From the NCBI RefSeq assembly GCF_001428075.1, contig NZ_LMSI01000024.1, positions 62,001-126,000 of the forward strand: DNA of 64,000 nucleotides, read 5' to 3'. The stretch comes from Arthrobacter sp. Soil764. GTDB lineage: Bacteria; Actinomycetota; Actinomycetes; Actinomycetales; Micrococcaceae. Below the pieces are notes generated by a model that was given only the letters and a program-made list of their open reading frames with translations, made no database searches and was not told where the DNA came from. Below, piece after piece: positions 43,916 to 50,990 of the stretch. The translations under genes were made by a program, and so were the position numbers. How positions within the stretch are numbered: position 1 is the first letter of the stretch; each line of letters starts with the position of its first letter.

Positions 43916-44400
43916 GGCGTGTCTCTTTATTGGCGTAGCCAGATCAGGCATGCGTAAAGGGCGACGCGGCCCGGTAGGTGAGCGGGAACTTGTCGTACCA
44001 AGTGGCGATGCCGCGCCATTGCTTGAAGAGGTTGAAGGACTGCTCGACTGCGGCCCGCGCCTTGTAGGCCCCGGCGTCGAAGTTCACCGGGCCACCGCCG
44101 CGGGAGCCCCGACGTTTGCGGTTGGCGATCTGGTCCCTGGGTTAGGGGATCACGGCCCTGATCTTCCTGGCCGGCGGCAGTTCCCGGTTGGCCTTCGAGG
44201 AGTAGGCCTTGTCCCCGAGCACCGCATCGGGCCGGGTCCTGGCCCGGCCGCCGCCGGCGCGGGGACGCGGACCGCCTTGATGACGTGCGCGAACATCCGT
44301 GAGTCCAAGCCCTGGCCGGGCTCGATGAGGAATGCCAGCGGCCAGCCCTTCCCGTCGTAGGCGTGGTGGATCTTCGCAATCAGCCCGCTGAGGGAGCGGT
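43916..44400 (-). mobile_element. IS5-family element remnant, left copy (transposase 3' part)
   Basis: Begins at CTAG (43912-43915) with the end GGCGTGTCTCTTTATTGG. Leftward transposase pieces can be read in several frames: SGLIAKIHHAYDGKGWPLAF, then VLGDKAYSSKANRELPPARK and FNLFKQWRGIATWYDKFPL. At least three lesions are visible: a lost C near 44265, a TAA in place of a Glu codon near 44142, and a lost G near 43970. The inner end is approximate. Confidence 0.8.
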
Positions 44401-44502
44401 CGACAGCAGGGCACTTGAACGACTCAGGACTCACGCCAGGACTGTCTTCACAATCCCTGAGGATCGCCCGGGTGGTGGAGAATCAGTCCAGGAAACGCTG
44501 CG

Positions 44503-45495
44503 ATGAAAGGGCCATGGGGGATGGGCGAAGGAAGACGCTTCAAAGTCGGCGATCTGGTCGAGGCCAAGCACTGGGATAGGGGCGACGTCATCACAGATGG
44601 AGTGATCGCCGAGGTTTTTGAGCCCAAAGACGACGATCACTTCAGCAAGCGTTACGCCTACCACGTGGTGCACGCCTGAAACCACCCGCTGCGGAGGGGG
44701 GATTTCTTCACTGACCACGAGGTCAAGCCACGCTCTGCGGACGATGCCTGGCGTGCGGGGCATTTCTTCCTTCGCGACTTGGTGGTTGCCGACGACGGAA
44801 TAAAGTCCTTCAAGGGAGTCGTCGAGAAGTTCGTGGCGGATGGCGACCGGCCCTACAAAGTGCGGGACTCTAAATCGGGGCAGTTCGGTTTCTTCGGCGA
44901 GGCACACCTCACACTTGAACACCGGAACCGGGACCCCTACGACGCACCGGAGCGGTTCCAGCTTGGTGACTGGGTGGTTGCTGACGACGGGGAGGTTCGC
45001 TTCGTGCATGCCCTGATTGGGCGAACGCCCTCCGATGGCAGCGGTCGTCTCAACCAGACATGGCACTACGTGTATGAAGCCGATGGGTCCGGGGATGTAC
45101 GCGTGTACAGCGAAGAGCATCTCAGGCCCAGGCGCACCCCCGTGTACCCGGATCTCCGAGACCCCGAAGGACGGTACCCGGACTGGCAGTGGGCCTACTT
45201 GGCCCCTAAACGAGCCCGCATCGAAGCTCTCCAGGAAAGCCGCCGGCAGTCGGCAGAAGCAAAGGTAGAGGTACTGCCTAAAGAGTCCAGCCTTTTCAAG
45301 CACCTCTACGGTGAACCGCCAAAGCGTCCGATCGTCAGCGGGTTCAGGGGCGTGCTGATGTGGATTGCGGCCGTACCGGTGGCAACCCTCGCTGCCGAAT
45401 CCCTGGCCCCCGGAGCAGGCCAAACAGTATCGCTGATCCTCGTCGCGAGCTCCGCTGTGCTCGTGCCATGGATCGCCCGTCGGATACCTGACTAG
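44503..45495 (+). pseudogene. Three-repeat beta-type protein gene with in-frame TGA
   Basis: One frame from ATG 44503 to 45495 is interrupted only by TGA at 44677-44679. Three related units follow each other: RRFKVGDLVEAKHWDRGDV (about 44530), LRDLVVADDGIKSFKGVVEK (about 44770) and FQLGDWVVADDGEVRFVHAL (about 44955), each like a small barrel of Tudor/SH3 type. A C-terminal hydrophobic segment (VLMWIAAVPVATLAAESL then LILVASSAVLVPWI) follows. ATG 44779 could still make a 238-aa protein. The gene is the only cargo between two inverted IS remnants. Function unknown. Confidence 0.65.
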
Positions 45496-45621
45496 ACCAC
45501 CGGAGCAGCACCAGAGAGTACTGGCACCCTCTCAACACCGCCGGCAAAAACGAGGCGCAGCACCGGCGCGGTGAAACACCCAGGGGCGTTGGTGATGCCC
45601 CGCGTGGGGGCGTGACATGAA

Positions 45622-45680
45622 GAAGACCTCCGGATGGGGTGGTGCTTACGACAGTCATCACGTCTGGCCCGGAGGTCTTC
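45622..45680. repeat. 12-bp perfect inverted repeat
   Basis: GAAGACCTCCGG (45622-45633) and CCGGAGGTCTTC (45669-45680) are separated by 35 nt. The right arm enters a short open frame that merges with the transposase remnant. It may be a terminal repeat of a lost element or a hairpin. Confidence 0.6.
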
Positions 45681-45764
45681 AATGCCTCCTGCCAACGCCG
45701 TCGTGACCTCGAAGGGCCGGTTCCGGCTGGCCCGCTGCATCTCGAGGACCGGTGGCTGCTGGCC

Positions 45765-45862
45765 CGGGCCGCCGAGCAGTCCTTCAACCTCTCGCTCACC
45801 TACCGGGCCGGCGTCGACCTTTACGCATGCCTGATGTGGCTCCGCCAATAAAGAGACACGCC
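45765..45862 (+). mobile_element. IS5-family element remnant, right copy (transposase tail)
   Basis: RAAEQSFNLSLTYRAGVDLY then ACLMWLRQ is the transposase C-terminus with an internal deletion. The outer end is the same inverted repeat as at 43916, in mirror orientation, and CTAG follows (45863-45866). Over about 44 nt the two ends differ at three positions. The inner end is approximate. Confidence 0.8.
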
Positions 45863-46813
45863 CTAGGCCGTCCGGCTTTTTCCGGAAACTCTGGGGACCC
45901 AACAACGGACCGTCCGCCGGTATTGCTGGAAGTCGTCGCCGAACCGCTCCGACAGGTCTGCTTCCTCGAGGGGCCGCACGGCGTAGTTCCATACCAGTGA
46001 GCCGAGGACCGCGTAGCCGACGACGAGCCACGACTGCAGGATCAGGCCCATGGCGGCTCCCTGGGTAATGCCCGCCACAGCCATGGGATTGCGGATCCAG
46101 CGGTAGGGCCCGGCGACGACCAGCCGGTTGGGCATTGCGGAGGGCAGCGGCGTGCCATTACCCAGAGACGACATCACGGCCGCCGACCAGATCCCCAGCG
46201 CGCTGGCCAGGACAAGGATGGCGATACCAGTGGGCACCGCAACCGGGGGAAACTCAAGGGCGAGGCCCCAACGCTGTTCGAGGAAGGCCAGGCAGGGCGG
46301 CACCAACCCCAGGAAGAAGCCCCAAAAGACGATGAGCTGCCCGAACGTCGCGGCCATGTGGAATCCTGGGCTTCGGCGGCTGCGGGCCGGCCGGAAAGCG
46401 AAGGGGCCCCGGATGATCCACTCTGTGGGTATGCGCCCCAGCAAGAGGACGCAGAGCGCGGCAACGGAGCCCGCCGCCGCGGCTCCCATCGCCATTACGC
46501 CGAGCCCCGCTTGGGTTGTGACGGTTGCGTAGGTTGCCAGCGCCACGGCAACGGCAACCGTCCACCCGGCGCTAACGACGGCGGCAATGCTGCCGAAGGA
46601 GGTCCGGCCGAGGGCGGCTGCGGCTGCCGAGGCCATGACAAACAGGGGGACGTCGAAGGCCGCAACCAGGACGGAGTCCAGGTCCCCGAGCGTAGCCCGG
46701 CGTACCGCGGGCGACAGGAACACAGCGGTCCACCAGAGACAGCCGGCGACCGCCTGAAGGGCAAAGTATGCCCTCCCCCACTGGACCAAGCCCCACATGG
46801 TCAAGTGCGCCAC
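45863..46813 (-). CDS. ICMT-like membrane methyltransferase family protein
   Basis: A 316-aa protein with about eight membrane helices. The C-terminal part has RLVVAGPYRWIRNPMAVAGI, then a helix and LEEADLSERFGDDFQQYRRT, the pattern of the isoprenylcysteine carboxyl methyltransferase/phospholipid methyltransferase superfamily, which binds S-adenosylmethionine at the membrane face. Substrate unknown. Its TAG stop lies in the CTAG at the right edge of the island, so the island ends exactly at this gene. Confidence 0.85.
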   Translation of the reverse strand: MAHLTMWGLVQWGRAYFALQAVAGCLWWTAVFLSPAVRRATLGDLDSVLVAAFDVPLFVMASAAAAALGRTSFGSIAAVVSAGWTVAVAVALATYATVTTQAGLGVMAMGAAAAGSVAALCVLLLGRIPTEWIIRGPFAFRPARSRRSPGFHMAATFGQLIVFWGFFLGLVPPCLAFLEQRWGLALEFPPVAVPTGIAILVLASALGIWSAAVMSSLGNGTPLPSAMPNRLVVAGPYRWIRNPMAVAGITQGAAMGLILQSWLVVGYAVLGSLVWNYAVRPLEEADLSERFGDDFQQYRRTVRCWVPRVSGKSRTA

Positions 46814-46898
46814 AGATCCCCCGAATCTTCTGGTGCCGTGAAAGGTACGGCGGGTCCCAGCCTAGCCAACGCAACCCCAGGTAGCCGGAAATGGGAAA

Positions 46899-46927
46899 GG
46901 CCCGGACTCCACAGGGAAGTCCGGGCC
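46899..46927 (-). terminator. Intrinsic terminator after the GH1 gene
   Basis: Ten-nt perfect arms (GGCCCGGACT at 46899-46908 and AGTCCGGGCC at 46918-46927) around a 9-nt loop. Read leftward, a pyrimidine run with several T follows. It lies 12 nt past the GH1 stop. Confidence 0.75.
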
Positions 46928-46938
46928 ACCGGCTGCTT

Positions 46939-48198
46939 CTAGGCAGGCTGCGGCGCTTCCGCCAGGCTCTGCTGCCGTGCCAGGCTGCCCAGCCAGCGTG
47001 CGCTTTCCTTCGGGATCCGCTCCTGCGTGGAGCGGTCGACCGCGATCAGGCCGAACTTGGGCCGGTAGCCGAAGATCCACTCGAAGTTGTCGAACGCCGT
47101 CCAGGCGATGTACCCACGCACGTCGATGCCGTCGGCAAGGCAGGAGGCAACGCCGTCGACCGCTGCCTTCAGGTAGTCCACCCGCTGGGTGTCATCCTCC
47201 GTGGCAAGGCCGTTCTCGGTGACCATGACGGGGATGCCGGCGATCCGGTGCGCCTCCCGGATGGTCGCTTCCAGGGCCTGCGGGTAAATCTCTTCACCCA
47301 TCTGGTTGGTGGGAACGCCGCCAGGGGAAGGGGTATGCCCATCCGGGCCGTATACGGTGCGCCCGTAGGTCTGGATGCCCACGAAGTCATCGCCGCGGGA
47401 AGCCTCCAGGAAGCGTTCGTTGACGTCGCGGCGCACCCGGCCGGCAATTTCCTCACCGCCGGCGATGGACTGGATGTCCGAATTTGCCAGGGTCCAGCCC
47501 ACCTGCAGGTCGGGGCGGTGCGCCTTGATGGCTGCCGTGGCTGCCCGGTGTACCGCCACCTTCACCTGGAATCCCGCCTCGGTGGAGCAAAACTGGAAGG
47601 GCGCAACAGTGCTGGCGTCAATGCCAAGGCGTTCCGCGGCGGCAGCCCACATGGGCACCGAAGCGCGGTTCTCCGGTGCTTCCCCGCCGATACCGAAGGA
47701 CTCCAGCAGCCAGGGAAGGTTGGGTTCGTTCAGGGTGCAGGCGACGCCGATCAGGTCACCCAGATGCGCCATCACCCGGTCGCAGTAACGGGCGAAAAGG
47801 TCAGGGGTCTCCTGGCCCTCCCAGCCGCCCATCTGAAGCAGCCAGCGCGGTGAGGTGAAGTGGTGGAAGGTGACCACCGGGGTAAGGCCGTGCTCGTGGC
47901 ACGCCTCCAGCACCCGCTTGTAGTGGTCCAGTTCGGCCACCGAGAAGTGGCCTTTCTCCGGCTCAACCCGGGCCCACTCAATGGAGAAGCGGTAGCTGGT
48001 GAAGCCCAGCCCGGCGATCAGGGCGACGTCCTCCCGGTAGCGGTGGTAGTGGTCCACCGCATCGCCGGACGGCTCCGCGAAGATGGTCCCGGGCAGGTGC
48101 TCCAGGAACCAGGTATCGCTGTTGACATTGTTGCCTTCCACCTGGTGGCCTGCGGTGGCCACGCCCCAAAGGAAGTCGCGGGGGAACGGGTTGGTCAT
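46939..48198 (-). CDS. Beta-glucosidase/beta-glycosidase, GH1
   Basis: A cytoplasmic retaining beta-glycosidase of 419 aa, a usual GH1 length. FPRDFLWGVATAGHQVEGNN at the N-terminus, the acid/base Glu in CTLNEPNLPW (about residue 157), the nucleophile Glu in VTENGLA (about residue 327) and AWTAFDNFEWIFGY define it. ATG 48198 with GGAAC ahead is chosen over longer frames. It diverges from an ABC importer. Together with the GH78 rhamnosidases it could complete breakdown of rhamnosyl-glucosides from plants after uptake. Confidence 0.95.
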   Translation of the reverse strand: MTNPFPRDFLWGVATAGHQVEGNNVNSDTWFLEHLPGTIFAEPSGDAVDHYHRYREDVALIAGLGFTSYRFSIEWARVEPEKGHFSVAELDHYKRVLEACHEHGLTPVVTFHHFTSPRWLLQMGGWEGQETPDLFARYCDRVMAHLGDLIGVACTLNEPNLPWLLESFGIGGEAPENRASVPMWAAAAERLGIDASTVAPFQFCSTEAGFQVKVAVHRAATAAIKAHRPDLQVGWTLANSDIQSIAGGEEIAGRVRRDVNERFLEASRGDDFVGIQTYGRTVYGPDGHTPSPGGVPTNQMGEEIYPQALEATIREAHRIAGIPVMVTENGLATEDDTQRVDYLKAAVDGVASCLADGIDVRGYIAWTAFDNFEWIFGYRPKFGLIAVDRSTQERIPKESARWLGSLARQQSLAEAPQPA

Positions 48199-48270
48199 GG
48201 GGTTCCTTTCGTGATGGACGCGTGAAGGCGTCCCAGGCTTCGCTGCCCTGCATCCATCCTGTCGGCCCGC

Positions 48271-48304
48271 GTGACCGCCGCCACAATACTTTTTCAATCA
48301 ATGA
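48271..48304 (+). promoter_or_regulatory. Shared 34-nt promoter/operator motif, importer copy
   Basis: GTGA, six free bases, then CCACAATACT and TTTTTCAATCAATGA. The same layout, with 4 mismatches in the last 24 nt, occurs at 60433-60466 before the second GH78 gene. Both stand on the plus strand, 76-114 nt ahead of a start codon. The binding protein is unknown; the IclR regulator at 59564 is the obvious candidate. Confidence 0.7.
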
Positions 48305-48313
48305 CATTGTCAT
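48301..48313. promoter_or_regulatory. Perfect palindrome in the GH1/importer divergent region
   Basis: ATGACATTGTCAT is a perfect 13-nt palindrome that overlaps the end of the shared 34-nt motif. It is 103 nt from the GH1 start and 106 nt from the binding-protein start, a central position for divergent control. Confidence 0.5.
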
Positions 48314-48418
48314 GTTTGGTGCAGGCGGCCGCGGCCGATTCTGGAAGGGAGCCGGGCACTTCCGGCCCCACTGTTTTCCTTTCCGTTGCAGTCATAGAAG
48401 AATGCGAAGGCGCACCAC

Positions 48419-49975
48419 ATGAAACTCCTGACCACCACCGCACGCGGCAGCGCTGCCGTCCTGACCGGTGCCCTGTTGGTGGGCTCCCTGGCCGCCTGCG
48501 GCGGCGGGTCCAGCCAGGCCGCCGCCAAGGCCGACACCAGCAGCCTGACCCTGGCCATCGACAGTGATTCGGCCTCCTTCGGCTTCGACCCGCTGCGCGT
48601 CTCCGCAGCGCAGCGCCAGTTCTTCGAAGGCCTCTACGACAGCCTGATGACGCTCCAGCCGGACGGCTCCGCCGGCCCTGGCCTGGCCAAGGAGTTCAGC
48701 TACAACGCGGACAACACGGTCCTGACGCTGACCTTGAAGGACGGCGTGACATTCACGGACGGCTCCAAGCTCGACGCCGACCTGGTTAAGGCCAACCTGG
48801 ACCGCCGGTCCGACCCTGCCCTGAGTGCCTATTCCGCCGTCGCCAAGGGCGGGGCGCAGGAAATCATGTCAGTGGACGTTGTCAGCCCCACCCAGGTGGC
48901 GTTGACCTTCGCCAAACCGCAGCCCGGATTCGAGAAAAACCTGGCCTCCACCACGGGCATGATCGTGGGCAAGAACGGCGTCACTGACACTTCAACCCTG
49001 GCCGCCACACCCGACGGTTCCGGCCCGTACACCCTGGACCCCTCCACCGTGAAGGGCAACAAATACGTCCTGGTCAAGAACGACAAGAGCCCGGATGCTT
49101 CCAAATACGCCTTCAAGAAGGTTGTGTTCAGCGTGGTCCTGGATCCCCAGGCCCGGGCCAACGCCCTGGTTTCCGGCCAGGCCGACGTCGCCATGCTGAC
49201 CTCCAACACGGTTGACTTCGCCAAGTCCAAGGGCGTTGGAGTGTCCCAGATCGGCGGCACCGTCAACACCATGATCTCCTTCGACAAGACCGGCAAGACC
49301 GCTCCGGCGTTCGGCCAGGAAAAGGTCCGCCAGGCCATCCAGTACGCCATCAACCGCAAGGCCCTGGTGGACGCCCTGCACAAGGGAGACATTCCCGCCT
49401 GGAACGCGCTGCCCAAGGATTCGGCCGGCTTCACCAAGGACCTCGAGAACAAGTTTGCGTACAGCCCGGAGAAGGCCAAGAGCCTGCTCGCCGAGGCCGG
49501 CTACCCGAACGGCTTTGAGTTCACCATCATTGCCGGCGCCCAAACACAGACGGACCTGCAGGCCGTCCAGAAGGACCTTGCCGCCGTCGGCATCACCATG
49601 AACGTGAAGATGGCCGCCTCCACAGACGAAGCGTTCGCCGCCGTCGCCACCACGCCGCTGGGCTACGCGCCGCTGAACTGGGACAACCCCGTGGGTGTGA
49701 TGTACGGGGCCATCCTGAACGGCTTCACCAACGTCCAGAAGGCCACCGACGACCAGCTGAGCGCCGCCACCGGTGAGCTGGCCGCAGCCAAGGGTGACGC
49801 AGCCGTCAAAGCAGCCGCAACCAAGCTGAACACCCGGCTGGTGGAGTCTGGCTGGATGATCCCGCTGTACGAGGCGCTGACCAACCAGGGCTACAACACC
49901 AAAAAGGTTGCCCAGGTGAAGTTCGCCGGCACTAACGCCTACCCGCTCCTGTCGTCCTACACCCCGGCCAGCTAA
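48419..49975 (+). CDS. ABC transporter substrate-binding lipoprotein, peptide/opine type
   Basis: A 518-aa SBP_bac_5-type binding protein. The lipoprotein signal ends in the lipobox LVGSLAACGGG (Cys 27), so it is anchored outside the membrane. LKDGVTFTDGSKLDADLV, KVRQAIQYAINRKALV and LLAEAGYPNGFEF are family motifs. Despite the family's name, many members in glycosidase clusters carry oligosaccharides, and the GH1 and GH78 neighbours suggest rhamnose-containing oligosaccharides. It is followed by a strong hairpin and the permease genes. Confidence 0.93.
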   Translation: MKLLTTTARGSAAVLTGALLVGSLAACGGGSSQAAAKADTSSLTLAIDSDSASFGFDPLRVSAAQRQFFEGLYDSLMTLQPDGSAGPGLAKEFSYNADNTVLTLTLKDGVTFTDGSKLDADLVKANLDRRSDPALSAYSAVAKGGAQEIMSVDVVSPTQVALTFAKPQPGFEKNLASTTGMIVGKNGVTDTSTLAATPDGSGPYTLDPSTVKGNKYVLVKNDKSPDASKYAFKKVVFSVVLDPQARANALVSGQADVAMLTSNTVDFAKSKGVGVSQIGGTVNTMISFDKTGKTAPAFGQEKVRQAIQYAINRKALVDALHKGDIPAWNALPKDSAGFTKDLENKFAYSPEKAKSLLAEAGYPNGFEFTIIAGAQTQTDLQAVQKDLAAVGITMNVKMAASTDEAFAAVATTPLGYAPLNWDNPVGVMYGAILNGFTNVQKATDDQLSAATGELAAAKGDAAVKAAATKLNTRLVESGWMIPLYEALTNQGYNTKKVAQVKFAGTNAYPLLSSYTPAS

Positions 49976-49990
49976 CACCACGTTCCATCC

Positions 49991-50020
49991 CGCCGGGCCC
50001 TCCAACAGGAGGGCCCGGCG
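49991..50020 (+). terminator. Intercistronic hairpin after the binding-protein gene
   Basis: Perfect 13-bp arms (49991-50003 and 50008-50020) with a 4-nt loop. It lies between the binding protein and the permease. Such hairpins usually let some transcription through and protect upstream mRNA, so more binding protein is made than permease. No T-run is seen. Confidence 0.7.
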
Positions 50021-50048
50021 CGACGGCACATGACCGATGGAGGTCACC

Positions 50049-50990
50049 ATGGCACTATTCATCACTAAGCGCCTGCTGATGGCGCTGGCCACCGTGCTGG
50101 TGGTTGCGGTGCTGGCATTCCTGCTGGTGCACGCCATGCCGGGCAGCCCGGGGGCCATTTCCCTCGGCGCCGGCGCCTCCCAGGAAGCCATCGACGAGGT
50201 CAACCAGCGCCTGGGCTGGAACGATCCGCTGTTCACGCAATTCTTCAGCTGGCTCGGGTCAGCGGTCCAGGGCGACCTGGGCATCTCCCTCATCGACGGC
50301 CGATCGGTCAGCGCAGACCTTGCCAGCCGCCTGCCGGTTACGGCCTCCCTTGCTGCCGGAGCCACCGTCCTCAGTGCAGTCCTGGGCATCGCCTTGGGCG
50401 TTACCGCCGCTGTCCGCGGCGGCCTGCTGGACCAGGTGATCGGCGGCTTCGTGGGCCTCCTCGTTGCCCTGCCGGCGTTCTGGGTGGGCGTGATCTTCGT
50501 GTACCTGTTCGCCGTCCAGTCCTCCATCTTCCCGGCCACCGGCTACGTGCCGTTCGAGGTCTCACCGCAGGACTGGGCCTTGTCCCTGGCGCTGCCGGTG
50601 ATCACCCTCGCCGTGGGCGGCGCGGCCTTCATCGCCCGCCAGACCCGGGCCTCCATGCTGGAGGCGCTGCAGCAGGAACACATCCGCACGCTGCGCGCCA
50701 CCGCCACCCCCACCTGGAAGATCCTCTACGTCCACGCCCTGCGCTACGCCAGCCTGCCCATCGTGGCCGGCATCGCGCTGCAGTTCATCGGCCTGTTCGG
50801 CGGTTCCGTCATCGCGGAGCAGCTGTTCGCCATGCCCGGACTGGGCCAGGCCGTCCAGACCTCCGTCAGCACCCACGACGCTCCCGCCGTCCAGGGCGTG
50901 GTGGTGATCGCCACCGTGGTGGTGGTCGCCGTCAACCTGGTGCTGGAGCTGGCCACCAAGTTCCTCGACCCGAAGTTGCGTGCCTCATGA
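50049..50990 (+). CDS. ABC transporter permease, DppB/OppB type
   Basis: A 313-aa inner-membrane permease with six helices. MALFITKRLLMALATVLVVA begins the first, and the loop RATATPTWKILYVHALRYAS contains the EAA-like motif that touches the ATPase. GGAGGT is 8 nt before ATG 50049. The stop overlaps the next gene by 4 nt. It pairs with the permease half of the following fused protein. Confidence 0.94.
   Translation: MALFITKRLLMALATVLVVAVLAFLLVHAMPGSPGAISLGAGASQEAIDEVNQRLGWNDPLFTQFFSWLGSAVQGDLGISLIDGRSVSADLASRLPVTASLAAGATVLSAVLGIALGVTAAVRGGLLDQVIGGFVGLLVALPAFWVGVIFVYLFAVQSSIFPATGYVPFEVSPQDWALSLALPVITLAVGGAAFIARQTRASMLEALQQEHIRTLRATATPTWKILYVHALRYASLPIVAGIALQFIGLFGGSVIAEQLFAMPGLGQAVQTSVSTHDAPAVQGVVVIATVVVVAVNLVLELATKFLDPKLRAS

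Larger units (their letters stand above)
29759..45862. mobile_element. 16.1-kb IS-bounded genomic island
   Basis: The left end is the IS5-family copy at 29759, and the right end is the outer inverted repeat of a second IS5-family element at 45862. CTAG stands at both outer junctions (29755-29758 and 45863-45866). Outside lie the intact universal stress protein and ICMT-like genes; inside are unrelated small genes, an RHS toxin pair and broken genes. Removing the island joins the two CTAGs into one in which the two convergent stop codons overlap. Transfer as a unit is inferred; the ends are from two different IS types. Confidence 0.7.

Noticed and set aside
44677..44679. In-frame TGA as a selenocysteine codon
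   Set aside because: No SECIS-like hairpin was seen directly after it, the protein is not a redox type, and the gene sits among other decayed sequences.
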